DNA of 64,000 bases from Bradyrhizobium roseum (GCF_030413175.1 NZ_CP129212.1:4936450-5000449), one strand, 5' to 3'. Shown: positions 33,629 to 42,400, numbered from the stretch's first letter. Numbers and translations are program-made. Notes: generated from the sequence alone by a model not told the origin.

Positions 33629-34804
33629 TTACGCTGCGATCAGGTCGCGTATCGGCGGCACGTGCGCTTCGTCGGCGACCAGTTCCTCGCAGAACATCCG
33701 GGCTTCCTCGCGCGCGGACTCGGTCGCAAAACGCCGCAGCAGGATCAAGAGCGGCTCGGCGGATTTGCCGTCGGTTTCGCAATGAGTCAGAACGCGCTCG
33801 ACCATGCGGCGGCGCAGTCGCTCCGCGCCACCGGCGGTATCGACATAGCCGGTCTCGCAGCTTGCCTCGAGCGCGACGACGAACGCGGCGAAGGTCGATT
33901 CCGGCAGGCCGGCACGGACCAGCAGCGCCCGCAGGCCGGCGGCGCCGCGGTCATGCACCAGCGCGGTGACGCGCGCCAGCGGCAGGCTGGCCAGTTGAGC
34001 CAGCGCGGCCTCGAACAGTTCGATGTTGCCCGACAACAGCGCGCGCAGGATCAGGCCGGCGTTGAGTTGTCCCGTGGCGAGCAGATGCTGCACCAGACCC
34101 TGCATGTCCTCGCCGCGCGAGCGGGCCGCAATGCTGATGGTGGAACGCTCACGGGACTCTTCCGCCAGCCGCCCGGCCCGTTCGGGGCTCAGCCAGTTGC
34201 GGGCGGCAGCGAACTGCGCCAGCGTGCTCGACAGTTTCGCGACCAGCGCGGCGCGGGTGGCGGCCGGCAGGCCCTCGAGCACCAGCATCGCTTCACGGAT
34301 GGCAGCGAGATGGCCATGCCGTTCGACGATACGGTCCCAGGAAAATGGCGCAAGTTCGGCGTACGCATTTTCGATCAGTTCGAGCGCGGCTGCCGCCGAA
34401 CCGACTTCGGCAATCGCGGCGGAGACCGACGACGGCAGATTGATGCGGCGGGCGATGGCGCATTGCGTATCGCTGGTGCCGGTCGCAACGATATCGACGA
34501 GGTCGGCGTCGATCAAAAGCGGCGAGTGTTCGAGGATCGGCAGCGCGATCGACGGCTGGTCGGAAGCAAGCGCCCGTACGATCGTGGCCGGCGCGTCAGG
34601 GCTTCGCGAAAATACTTCCGCCATCGCCAGCCGAACCAGCGGCGACGGATCATCGAGCAGCATCAGCAACGCGCCTTCGGCGGCGATGCGATCGTCCTCG
34701 GTAAGGTCTGAAATCAACCAGGCCCGCGCCAACGCCCGCGTCGCCTCTGCCCGCTCGCCTGCCGGAGCGGTACGAATCCAACTGATGAACTGCCGAACAA
34801 TCAT
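33629..34804 (-). CDS. DUF2336 family protein
   Basis: A 391-residue, mostly helical cytosolic protein of the alphaproteobacterial DUF2336 type. It is built from HEAT-like helices: 'EGALLMLLDDPSPLVRLAMA', 'PSIALPILEHSPLLIDADLV', 'VLEGLPAATRAALVAKLSST'. The N-terminal ~200 residues are the conserved domain. No enzymatic motif is seen; a scaffold or interaction role is the usual guess. I start it at ATG 34804. Two CtrA-like sites lie 70-120 bases upstream. Its position next to the response regulator/Hpt pair, converging with it, may be functional. Confidence 0.8.
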   Translation of the reverse strand: MIVRQFISWIRTAPAGERAEATRALARAWLISDLTEDDRIAAEGALLMLLDDPSPLVRLAMAEVFSRSPDAPATIVRALASDQPSIALPILEHSPLLIDADLVDIVATGTSDTQCAIARRINLPSSVSAAIAEVGSAAAALELIENAYAELAPFSWDRIVERHGHLAAIREAMLVLEGLPAATRAALVAKLSSTLAQFAAARNWLSPERAGRLAEESRERSTISIAARSRGEDMQGLVQHLLATGQLNAGLILRALLSGNIELFEAALAQLASLPLARVTALVHDRGAAGLRALLVRAGLPESTFAAFVVALEASCETGYVDTAGGAERLRRRMVERVLTHCETDGKSAEPLLILLRRFATESAREEARMFCEELVADEAHVPPIRDLIAA

Positions 34805-34874
34805 GGTCCTGGCTACGCAACCTGTGACGACACCGTGACGCGGTGCCAACATCAGAAAAAATAAACCATGACGC

Positions 34875-34923
34875 TTAACAAAGGGTTCACCATAAACAGC
34901 TGGTTTTATTGACGTTTTGTTAA
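34875..34923 (-). promoter_or_regulatory. Two near-consensus CtrA-like sites upstream of the DUF2336 gene
   Basis: On the minus strand TGAA-CCCTTTG-TTAA (34875-34889) and TTAA-CAAAACG-TCAA (34909-34923), each one mismatch from TTAA-N7-TTAA. They precede the DUF2336 start at 34804. Confidence 0.3.
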
Positions 34924-34966
34924 GGGGGCAAAGACGGCCTCGCGCTCCCCAAGCCGCAGCATATGA

Positions 34967-36547
34967 TTACCGCTGGAGAGGCGGAGGCAAGAAGCCACCG
35001 AACTCGCGCTCCATCAGTCCCGCAAACGCAATTGTCGTCCGGTCTTCCAGGTACGATCCGATGATCTGCACGCCGATCGGAAGGCCCTCGCGTGAGCGGC
35101 CGATCGGCATCACCGTTGCAGGCAAACCGGGCGGCGTCGCCAGCGTCGCCCACACGATCTGGGACAGATAGGGATGCGCGGCGCCGTCGATGTTGAGGCT
35201 GCGCTCCTCCATGTCGTCGAGGTGATCGTGCGGAAACGCGACCACCGCATGAGGTGGGCAGAGCACGACGTCGAACTGGCTGAACAACATGCTCCATTGC
35301 TGACGCAACCGCGCGCGCGCGATTTCGCCCGCCATCCATTCGTGATGCGTCAGCAGCGGCGCCCGGATTCGCCATGCCTTCAGACTGTCATCGTCGCGCG
35401 ACAGCGCTGCGGCCGCTTCGCGCATCCTCTGGAAATATTCGGGAGGCCGGCCGAAGTTCACGACGTTGCGCACAAGTCTGGTGTGCAGCCTCGCCGACTC
35501 GGCAAGATCAGGAAGTAACGCGCTCGATCGCGCTACTGTCGCACCCGCTTTAGTCAGACGGCCTGCAAGCTGATCCAGCGCCGTGCGAACGGCCGATGCC
35601 ACCGGCAGCAACGGGTGGCCGTCGATGACGAGCACGCGATAGCTGCGCAGATCGGCATGGCGCGCGGCCGGTAGCCACAGCCGATAGGCGGTCGCCTGAT
35701 TTTCGTCGGGACCTGCCAGGACGTCGAGCGCCATTGCAAGATCGTCAGCGGTGCGCGCCATCGGGCCGCAGACGCCAAGTCCGCTCGTGAGATCGGTCTG
35801 CAGTGGCAGTGCGCGCGGCGGCGCGTGGCCGCGTTGCGGCACCAGATCTGATGTCGGCTTGTGGCCGAACACACCGCAAAAATGCGCCGGCACGCGGATC
35901 GAGCCGCTGACGTCCGAGCCCAACTCCAAAGCAACATAACCCGCGGCCAGCGCGGCGGCCGATCCGCCTGACGAGCCGCCCGGCGTTCGCGCCGGATCCC
36001 AGGGGTTATTGGTCGCATTGTAGATGGTGTTGTAGCTCTGCCAGTCGGCGATGGCGATCGCGAGATTGGTCTTGCCGACGACGACCGCACCCGCGGCCTT
36101 CAGGCGCGCGACCGCAACCGCGTCTTCCGCAGCGCGCCAGTCGCGCCCCATGGGAAGTCCCCACGTCGTCGGTAGCCCGCCAACGTTGAAGGATTCCTTG
36201 ACGCTGACGGGAATGCCGAGCAGCGGCTTGCGCTCGCCTTGTGCCAGCGCCCGGTCCGCAGCAGCAGCCGACAACCGCGCCCGCTCAAAGTCGCGCACGA
36301 CCATGGCATTGATGCGTGCATCTTGCACCTCGATCCGCTTGATCGCCTGATCCAGCAATTCGGTCGCGGATATTTTGTAGCTGTCGAGCAGGCCGCGCAA
36401 CTCGGCGACACTGCGATACGCAAGGCCATCACTGGCGGAAGCCGCGTTGCGCTGGGCTACAGCCGAACTTTTCCCCGCACCTGCCGCCACGACAGCTGCG
36501 GCACCGGCCGCCGCCAGAAACGAACGTCTGTTCAGGAATTGGTGCAT
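34967..36547 (-). CDS. Tat-exported amidase (amidase signature family)
   Basis: A 526-residue enzyme. The N-terminus ('NRRSFLAAAGAAAVVAAG') is a Tat signal. The amidase-signature triad is present: Lys117 ('GIPVSVKESF'), cis-Ser in 'GGSSGGSAAAL' (about 192) and nucleophile Ser216 in 'GSDVSGSIRVPA'. It hydrolyses an amide (unknown) to acid plus ammonia, outside the cytosol. It resembles rhizobial amidases acting on aryl or alkyl amides. The gene lies between the DUF2336 gene and the AraC regulator, all on the minus strand, but with separate gaps. Confidence 0.88.
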   Translation of the reverse strand: MHQFLNRRSFLAAAGAAAVVAAGAGKSSAVAQRNAASASDGLAYRSVAELRGLLDSYKISATELLDQAIKRIEVQDARINAMVVRDFERARLSAAAADRALAQGERKPLLGIPVSVKESFNVGGLPTTWGLPMGRDWRAAEDAVAVARLKAAGAVVVGKTNLAIAIADWQSYNTIYNATNNPWDPARTPGGSSGGSAAALAAGYVALELGSDVSGSIRVPAHFCGVFGHKPTSDLVPQRGHAPPRALPLQTDLTSGLGVCGPMARTADDLAMALDVLAGPDENQATAYRLWLPAARHADLRSYRVLVIDGHPLLPVASAVRTALDQLAGRLTKAGATVARSSALLPDLAESARLHTRLVRNVVNFGRPPEYFQRMREAAAALSRDDDSLKAWRIRAPLLTHHEWMAGEIARARLRQQWSMLFSQFDVVLCPPHAVVAFPHDHLDDMEERSLNIDGAAHPYLSQIVWATLATPPGLPATVMPIGRSREGLPIGVQIIGSYLEDRTTIAFAGLMEREFGGFLPPPLQR

Positions 36548-36618
36548 GAAACGTCGCCTTCTGCAGTTGATGCAGAAAACGATAGAGACGGCCTGTCAAC
36601 CGCGATTGTATATTTCGG

Positions 36619-37497
36619 TCATCGTGGGCCGCGCGACTTCCAGCCTGCGCTGTTGGCGGCCAGGTCGTGACCTGGCACGATCACGTTGTTCCAGTCGCCG
36701 ATCAGATGACTGGGCGGCACACCGGCCAGCGCATGGCACTCGCGAATGAAATGTGCCTGATCAAAATAGCCGGCCTGGTGAAGAATGTCGGTCCACGGCC
36801 GTCCCGGCGCGGCAAGATGAGCCACCAGCGCCGCGTCGAAACGAACGGTCCTCGCGTAGTGCTTGGGTGACAAGCCTATCTCGGTCCTGAAGCGACGCTG
36901 GAATTGCCGGGCGCTCAGCCCCGCCCGCGCGGCAAGCGGTTCGATCCGCGCCCTTCCTGCTGTTTTCAAAAGCACGCGCGAGGCATGGTCGATGCCGTCC
37001 AGCGCCGCGCATCCTTCCAGCATAGCGCCAAACCATCGTTCAGCGGCGGCGACACGCGATGGAAAGTCAACCGCCGAACGGACGGCATCGCCCAGCCACT
37101 TGGCGCGGTAGCCCAGGACATCGGACGCCGGAATCCCTTCGTTGATCAGGCTGCTCATGTCCACGCCGACCAACCGATTGAGGCCCGCCGGCTGAAACAG
37201 GATATTGAACAGATGGATTTCGCCGGAGGCATGGAGCTGAATGCGACGCGAGCCCTGCGGCCCGACCACCGCCATGTCCGGCGAGGCCTGCGCGAGACCG
37301 CCGTCGATCCTGACCCTGAAAGGCTCCTTCAGGACGATGTCGATGATCTGGTGAGGTCGCGGCGGAAGCGGCCAGGACAGGCCGGGCGAAGGCAGAAATC
37401 CGCGGCGTTCGCCAAACGAGCGAACGATGCCGCGAAGCGCCGGATGTGGCAGAACTCGCTTCTGAACTTCCACCGCGGCCTCCAAGTGGAAAGCCAT
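36619..37497 (-). CDS. AraC family transcriptional regulator
   Basis: A 292-residue regulator. The N-terminal ligand/dimerisation part (1-170) includes 'LHASGEIHLFNILFQPAGLN'. The C-terminal AraC/XylS domain has 'IEPLAARAGLSARQFQRRFR' and a second helix-turn-helix around 'ILHQAGYFDQAHFIRECHAL', ending with the 'GVPPSHL' signature. Its start codon is 2 bases from the edge of a 17-bp-arm hairpin (37500-37537) that contains the expected ribosome-binding site. It is upstream of the amidase gene in the same direction and may control it. Confidence 0.88.
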   Translation of the reverse strand: MAFHLEAAVEVQKRVLPHPALRGIVRSFGERRGFLPSPGLSWPLPPRPHQIIDIVLKEPFRVRIDGGLAQASPDMAVVGPQGSRRIQLHASGEIHLFNILFQPAGLNRLVGVDMSSLINEGIPASDVLGYRAKWLGDAVRSAVDFPSRVAAAERWFGAMLEGCAALDGIDHASRVLLKTAGRARIEPLAARAGLSARQFQRRFRTEIGLSPKHYARTVRFDAALVAHLAAPGRPWTDILHQAGYFDQAHFIRECHALAGVPPSHLIGDWNNVIVPGHDLAANSAGWKSRGPR

Positions 37498-37499
37498 GA

Positions 37500-37537
37500 C
37501 GATCGCCCTGCCGGTACTCGTACCGGTAGGGCGATCG
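37500..37537 (-). promoter_or_regulatory. Long hairpin covering the translation start region of the AraC gene
   Basis: Arms of 17 bases (37500-37516 and 37521-37537) with one G-T mismatch and a 4-base loop CTCG. In the minus-strand mRNA the AGGG that would serve as ribosome-binding site is inside the second arm, 2 bases before AUG. No T run follows, so it is not a typical terminator of the upstream gene. Confidence 0.6.
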
Positions 37538-37580
37538 ATGGATGAATAGCACGGTTTGCCCGCGAGGGCATCGTTGGGGC

Positions 37581-38639
37581 TTAGCCGCTGAACGTGCCGA
37601 AGCGGTCACTAAAAAGATCAAGCCGGCCGGGTGCGCGGACCTCGGGCTTGTGTCCCGACAATGTCGTGCTTGTCGCAGCACTAGGCGTTGGCGCAACCGA
37701 ATTTGCCGGCGCAACCGAGGTCAGCGACGAATTGCTGCCCCACAATTCCTGCACCGCCGGCGAAATCGGCTGCGGGCGTTCGCCGGCCTGGAACAGCGAG
37801 CGGAACACCGGCTCGGACGCAACCGAGGCGGTTTGCGACGATGCCGCAACCGGCGTCACGTTGCGCTGAACCGGAAAGCTCGAGAGATAGGCGGCGTTGT
37901 CGATCGCCGTCGCCGCCGGCGTCGCGCTCGCGACCGTAACGCGCCTTGGCAGATCGCCGCCGGCAGCCGCCATCGCGGTGCGCGTCACCGGCGAGTTGGC
38001 AGCGGCTTCGTACCGGGTGTTCAGCACCGAATAAACCTGCGAGACGCTCCGCGCCTGTCCCGCGCGATCATAGAAGATCGACTGGTTGGCCGCCGCAGCG
38101 TTCGGAAACATCTGCGCGGCCGACGCGTTCGGATTGTCCTCGGCGCTCTGGATCAGCTTGCCGGCGCCGCCGACGCCCATGAAATGCGCCATATAGAGTT
38201 CGGCATCGGTCGGGCGGCGGCCGATCTTGCCGGTCAGCTTGAAACTGTTGGACTGGGTCAAGACCGCCGCCATCGACGAGGCGGCCTCCGGATCGTCGCG
38301 CAATTTCATGATCGCCGCGCGTGCGTCGGGGTCGCTGACCGAATAGCTGCCGGAAGGATTTTTGGTGATGGCGTCGGCATATTTGCCATAGCCGAGATGG
38401 GCGCCCGCTTCCTTCACCGTGCCGAGCCAGGTCTGGTCGATGAACTGAAACAGCCCCCGCGCCGACGAGGTGCTGGCGGCGGCCTTCGGATTGAAGTTGG
38501 ATTCCATCTTGGCGGTGGCGAGCAGATATTCGAAGCTCGCGCCGGTGGTCGATGCGGCCTGCCTGATCGAGCCCGCGATCCGCGCGCGCGCGGGATCGAC
38601 ACCTGCCGCAGCCGTGGCGCTTGTTGTGTCGACCGCCAT
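37581..38639 (-). CDS. Lytic transglycosylase (SLT domain) without signal peptide
   Basis: A 352-residue protein. Residues about 20-110 carry an SLT/goose-lysozyme type fold: catalytic Glu in 'YLLATAKMESNFNPKA', then 'SSARGLFQFIDQTWLGTVK' and 'DPDARAAIMKLRDDPE'. The C-terminal half is Ser/Thr/Ala/Pro-rich. No Sec signal is present, unlike periplasmic Slt, which fits proteins exported by a flagellar or other secretion apparatus. The start at ATG 38639 gives 'MAVDTTSATAAAG'. A perfect CtrA box lies about 95 bases upstream. It cleaves the glycan strand of peptidoglycan. Confidence 0.82.
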   Translation of the reverse strand: MAVDTTSATAAAGVDPARARIAGSIRQAASTTGASFEYLLATAKMESNFNPKAAASTSSARGLFQFIDQTWLGTVKEAGAHLGYGKYADAITKNPSGSYSVSDPDARAAIMKLRDDPEAASSMAAVLTQSNSFKLTGKIGRRPTDAELYMAHFMGVGGAGKLIQSAEDNPNASAAQMFPNAAAANQSIFYDRAGQARSVSQVYSVLNTRYEAAANSPVTRTAMAAAGGDLPRRVTVASATPAATAIDNAAYLSSFPVQRNVTPVAASSQTASVASEPVFRSLFQAGERPQPISPAVQELWGSNSSLTSVAPANSVAPTPSAATSTTLSGHKPEVRAPGRLDLFSDRFGTFSG

Positions 38640-38731
38640 ATCTCTGTTGCCCTGCCCCTCGCGAAATCCGCGCAGGCCTCGAGGCGCCAGCAATCAGCGC
38701 CCGTACGCCGTCGAGACTGCCGCAATCATGG

Positions 38732-38746
38732 TTAATGAGAGGTTAA
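38732..38746 (-). promoter_or_regulatory. Perfect CtrA box upstream of the transglycosylase gene
   Basis: On the minus strand TTAA-CCTCTCA-TTAA followed by C, i.e. the full TTAA-N7-TTAAC consensus. The gene starts at 38639. Confidence 0.65.
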
Positions 38747-38935
38747 GGGCCGACACCGGTGCAACGCCCAGCGAGAGCAGGATCGAAGCCAAAAGGGAAA
38801 GTGCCGGAGACAATCAATAACGTCGCCGTGATGTCCCACCCCGACCGCGGGATGAACTTTCTACACATCGTACAAAGCGAGACAACGCAACGCCAACACC
38901 ATGGGCTGCGGTATTGGCGCATGGATGAGTTGAAC

Positions 38936-39364
38936 TTATTCCGAATATACTTTGGCCGGATCGAAATGCTTGTCGGCGTCCACGAATGACAGCCGCGTGT
39001 CGCCAGCGGCCGCATCGACCTTGCGGTAGAAACAGGAGCGCCGCCCGGTGTGGCAGGCCGCGCCCTGCTGCTCGACGCGAATCCAGATTGCATCCTGATC
39101 GCAATCCAGGCGCATCTCGATCACGCGCTGGGTGTGACCGGATGTCTCGCCCTTTCGCCACAACGCGTTGCGCGAGCGGCTGAAGTACCAGGCCTCGCCG
39201 CTTTCGATCGTCTTGCGCAGCGCCTCGTCGTTCATGTGCGCGACCATCAGCACGTCGCCGGTCGCGGCATCGGTCGCGACGCAGGTCACTAACCCGGACG
39301 CGTCGAATTTGGGCTGGAAGGCCAGCCCCTCTTCGCGGTCGTGATCATGTTTTGAAGCCGACAC
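38936..39364 (-). CDS. hisI: Phosphoribosyl-AMP cyclohydrolase
   Basis: A 142-residue cytosolic enzyme of histidine biosynthesis (third step, opens the adenine ring of PR-AMP). The signature region '[20 protein letters not shown]' and the Zn ligands in '[11 protein letters not shown]' are present, with '[11 protein letters not shown]' before them. The start is GTG 39364 with GAGG upstream; no in-frame ATG is close. It follows folE with a 26-base gap, so the two share a transcript. Here it is the single-domain HisI form, not a HisIE fusion. Confidence 0.93.
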   Translation of the reverse strand: MSASKHDHDREEGLAFQPKFDASGLVTCVATDAATGDVLMVAHMNDEALRKTIESGEAWYFSRSRNALWRKGETSGHTQRVIEMRLDCDQDAIWIRVEQQGAACHTGRRSCFYRKVDAAAGDTRLSFVDADKHFDPAKVYSE

Positions 39365-39390
39365 GGATGACCTCGCAACTCGAAGCGAGG

Positions 39391-40113
39391 TTACCGGCTC
39401 GGTCCTCGCACCAGGGACATGAAACGCTGCTGCTCCGACGGATTGTCGCGGAACACGCCGGTGAAGCGGCTGGTGAACGTGGTCGCGCCATGTTTGGCGA
39501 CGCCGCGCACCGACATGCAGGTATGCTCGGCCTCGATCAGCACGGCTACGCCGCGGGGTTTCAAGACCTCGTCGATCGCGGCTGCGATCTGCGCGGTCAG
39601 ATGCTCCTGGGTCTGCAGGCGGCGGGCGAAGATATCGGTGAGCCGCGCCAGCTTGGACAATCCCACCACGCGCTCGACCGGCGTATAGGCGATATGCGCC
39701 TTGCCGTAGAACGGCATCATGTGGTGCTCGCATTGCGAGGTAAATTCGATGTCGCGGATCAGGACGAAATCGTCATAACCGGCGGTTTCGCCAAAGGTGC
39801 GGTCGAGCACCTCGGCCGGGCACTGGTGATAGCCCTGATAGAGCTCGTCAAAGGCTTCGACCACGCGGCGCGGCGTGTCCAGCAAACCTTCGCGGCCGGT
39901 GTTCTCGCCGATATAACTGAGCAGGACGTGGACGGCCTGTTCGGCCTCCGCGCGCGACGGGCGAGGCAGGTCGGGGCGGACCGCAGCCGCCAAGAATTCG
40001 GCCGGATCGAGCTCGGCCGGACGGTTTTCCAAGGCTATATCGGGCGATTTCACTTCGGAAGGCCTCAGGTCGGAAGTCTTGTTTGGGCGGATGGATTTGA
40101 TCAATGCGTCCAT
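39391..40113 (-). CDS. folE: GTP cyclohydrolase I
   Basis: A 240-residue enzyme making 7,8-dihydroneopterin triphosphate from GTP, the first step of folate synthesis. Catalytic and Zn-binding segments are clear: '[20 protein letters not shown]', '[19 protein letters not shown]' and the late Cys/His segment '[12 protein letters not shown]'. The first ~45 residues are a low-conservation extension. It lies upstream of hisI in the same operon. GGAGA precedes the ATG. Confidence 0.96.
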   Translation of the reverse strand: MDALIKSIRPNKTSDLRPSEVKSPDIALENRPAELDPAEFLAAAVRPDLPRPSRAEAEQAVHVLLSYIGENTGREGLLDTPRRVVEAFDELYQGYHQCPAEVLDRTFGETAGYDDFVLIRDIEFTSQCEHHMMPFYGKAHIAYTPVERVVGLSKLARLTDIFARRLQTQEHLTAQIAAAIDEVLKPRGVAVLIEAEHTCMSVRGVAKHGATTFTSRFTGVFRDNPSEQQRFMSLVRGPSR

Positions 40114-40343
40114 GTCTTCTCCGTTCGACCGGCCCGAAGGGCCGGAGTGTCACCGGGCAGACGGGGCGGATTGCCCGCCGGGCGCCTGAGTCCCATCTGA
40201 AATACGTTAAAACCCAAACCGGTTTCGTTCCGGCCCGCCTTCGACAACCGCCGGGCTGTTTTTCCGCCGTTGCTGCCCATATATAGGACGATGAAACCCT
40301 GCCGCCAAGGGCGCTTAAAATGCCGCCCGGGACACCTGATCTC

Positions 40344-40793
40344 ATGCTGAATGACATCTACAACAAGCGGATCATCGAACTGGCGGGCAACATCCCCCGC
40401 CTCGGCCGCCTTCCCGACCCCCATGCCAGCGCCACGGCCCACTCCAAACTGTGCGGATCTACCGTCAAAGTCGACCTCAAGATGGACGGACCGGTCGTGA
40501 CCGACTTCGCTCATGACGTGAAGGCCTGCGCGCTGGGCCAGGCCTCCTCCTCGATCATGGCCAGCCACGTGGTTGGCGCGACGGCCGCCGAGTTACGTGA
40601 ATTGCGAGAAACCGTCCGCAAGATGCTGAAGGAAAACGGCAGTCCGCCGCAGGGCAAGTGGGCCGACGTCGCCCTGCTCGAGCCGGTACGCGACTACAAG
40701 GCCCGCCACGCCTCGACCATGCTGACCTTCGACGCCGTGGTGGATGCCATCGGCCAGATTGAGGCGAAGGCGAAGCAGACGGCAAAGGCGTAG
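40344..40793 (+). CDS. IscU/NifU-like iron-sulfur scaffold protein
   Basis: A 149-residue IscU-fold protein: 'MLNDIYNKRIIELAGNIPR', Cys in 'AHSKLCGSTVKVDL', Cys in 'VKACALGQASSSIM', then 'WADVALLEPVRDYKARHAS'. Scaffolds of this kind hold new Fe-S clusters on three Cys; here the third (usually H-C-S) is H-A-S, so one ligand is missing, as in a subgroup of alphaproteobacterial SufU-like proteins. I start it at ATG 40344 by comparison with the family; ATG 40320 is also in frame. Its stop lies inside the left arm of a perfect inverted repeat. Confidence 0.8.
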   Translation: MLNDIYNKRIIELAGNIPRLGRLPDPHASATAHSKLCGSTVKVDLKMDGPVVTDFAHDVKACALGQASSSIMASHVVGATAAELRELRETVRKMLKENGSPPQGKWADVALLEPVRDYKARHASTMLTFDAVVDAIGQIEAKAKQTAKA

Positions 40794-40861
40794 GGCGGGT
40801 TCTCGCTAACCCGCCATCTCGCACGGGAGCGGCGGGTTAGCGAGAACCCGCCCTACGCCTT
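40785..40861. repeat. Perfect 31-bp-arm inverted repeat between convergent genes
   Basis: Arms 40785-40815 and 40831-40861 are exactly complementary, with a 15-base loop. The 'GTAGGGCGGGTT...AACCCGCC' core belongs to a class of palindromes seen between genes in many proteobacteria. The stop codon of the plus-strand scaffold gene is in the left arm, and that of the minus-strand gene (40860-40862) overlaps the last two bases of the right arm. It is likely also a bidirectional terminator. Confidence 0.85.
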
Positions 40862-41777
40862 ACTTCTGCGGCTGGATCGGCGCCGTCACAGAGCCACCGG
40901 TTGGAACCGCGGCTTCGGCGGTCTTGGTGGACTTGCCCGCTTGTGCCGGCGCGTCACCGCCAACGGCCGAGCTGACGAAGCGGTCCTGCGGCTTGGCGGG
41001 CTTTGCTTCCGCCATCGGCAACGCAGCATTGTCGCTCGGGAATACGTCCGCGGCGACTTCGGTCGTGACCAGATTGGCCAGCCGCAGTTCAGCGCGCGAC
41101 ATCTCGTGCAGATCTTCCCAAGGCGGCACGCTGAGCGCGAGCGACAGCAGGTCGCCGCTGCCACCCATGTCGAAAGTGTATTTGGTGAGTCGCCCGATGT
41201 CGCGCTGGACGATCATCAGATCCTGCGCAGAATAGCTTGCCGCTTTAGCGTCATCGGCGCGGTCGCCCATCCAGATCTGGTGCACGCGGACATGCGCCAC
41301 GGGCGGCACGTAACGCGTCTTGCCCGACAGCAGCAGGAACACGCACATCGACTCGCAATAGGCCTCCGGCGTCACGCTCGCGCGCTCACCTTGCGCGGTC
41401 TGCGTGCGCACGGTGGCGCCGACGGTGGTCAGCGCGCCGAGGCTGCGAAATTTTCGCCCAAGTATGATGGAGTCATTGACCGAGCCGCCGCTGGAATCCA
41501 GCACGATGGTCGCGCCGGCAAGCTGTTTATCCCTGGCGAATTCCTCGAATTCGCGCGGACTGTCCGATGTGACGATGCCGACTGCCGAGACCCAGCCCCT
41601 GCAATCGGGCTGGCACGCATTCCACTTGAAATGCATCGGCTGCTTGCGTTCTTCAAGGGTGCCGCCGGCGTGCGCCGAGTTGCCGAGCGTCGTGACCGCG
41701 CCCGGCAATGCGAGACAGACGGCAGTGGCGCCGAGGAGCGCCCAGCCGCGAAATTTCAGCGACCTCACAAACCTCAA
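40860..41777 (-). CDS. Secreted ClpP-like protein (COG3904-type)
   Basis: A 305-residue exported protein read from TTG 41777, which has AAGGAA at good distance and gives a signal peptide ('FRGWALLGATAVCLALPGAV'). The core looks like a ClpP/crotonase fold: 'ATIVLDSSGGSVNDSIILGR', a Ser in 'AYCESMCVFLLLSG' where ClpP has its nucleophile, and a His in 'VAHVRVHQIW'. Flanking Cys could form a disulfide. The C-terminus is Pro/Ala/Lys-rich. The open frame extends upstream to 41837 (GTG/ATG-less part). Proteolytic activity is plausible but unproven. Confidence 0.7.
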   Translation of the reverse strand: MRFVRSLKFRGWALLGATAVCLALPGAVTTLGNSAHAGGTLEERKQPMHFKWNACQPDCRGWVSAVGIVTSDSPREFEEFARDKQLAGATIVLDSSGGSVNDSIILGRKFRSLGALTTVGATVRTQTAQGERASVTPEAYCESMCVFLLLSGKTRYVPPVAHVRVHQIWMGDRADDAKAASYSAQDLMIVQRDIGRLTKYTFDMGGSGDLLSLALSVPPWEDLHEMSRAELRLANLVTTEVAADVFPSDNAALPMAEAKPAKPQDRFVSSAVGGDAPAQAGKSTKTAEAAVPTGGSVTAPIQPQK

Positions 41778-42013
41778 TTTGGTTCCTTCCCCCAAGCCCC
41801 GTCCGTGAACAGCAGCAATGGCTTCAGTGTAGCCCAAGATGATTCTGTCATCGATCCGTATGAAAACGGTAACGGTGCTGACTTGTGTCGTCCATCATAC
41901 CTTGGCGTGCTACACCTCTTCGCAGCGCGATAATTGTCGACTGTGGCGCAAATATCTGCCCCGCATCAGTTCCTTGATATGGAACCCCCGCAAGATTACG
42001 TAGCTGGTTCAGC

Positions 42014-42358
42014 ATGGCACCCACCGATCCGTTTCCTCACAAACCATGCACGGAGTGTGCCAGCGCGGCCCGCCGCCTGCCGCGCAATGCCGGGCGCGCG
42101 CTGATCTGGATCTACCGACACACGCTCTCGCCGCTGGTCGGCTACAACTGCCGGCATCTTCCGACCTGTTCGGTGTATGGCGACGAAGCGATCGAACGGT
42201 TTGGGTTGTGGGGCGGCGGCTGGATGACGCTGGCGCGGATACTGCGCTGCCAGCCCTGGGGCACGTCCGGCATCGACAACGTTCCGGCGACCAGGCCGCC
42301 GGGCGCGCGGTGGTATCTGCCGTGGCGCTACGGACGGTGGCGCGGCGTCAACGGCTGA
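42014..42358 (+). CDS. yidD: Membrane protein insertion efficiency factor YidD
   Basis: A 114-residue protein of the YidD/Haemolytic family: 'ALIWIYRHTLSPLVG', then the conserved Cys-rich core 'CRHLPTCSVYGDEAIERFG' and 'ARILRCQPWG'. It lies on the inner face of the membrane and helps YidC insert proteins. It is separated here from rpmH and yidC, which is common in rhizobia. No obvious partner gene is adjacent. Confidence 0.9.
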   Translation: MAPTDPFPHKPCTECASAARRLPRNAGRALIWIYRHTLSPLVGYNCRHLPTCSVYGDEAIERFGLWGGGWMTLARILRCQPWGTSGIDNVPATRPPGARWYLPWRYGRWRGVNG

Positions 42359-42400
42359 TGCATGCGCAGGGTTGATGCGTGCAACGCCGGTGTATCCGCG

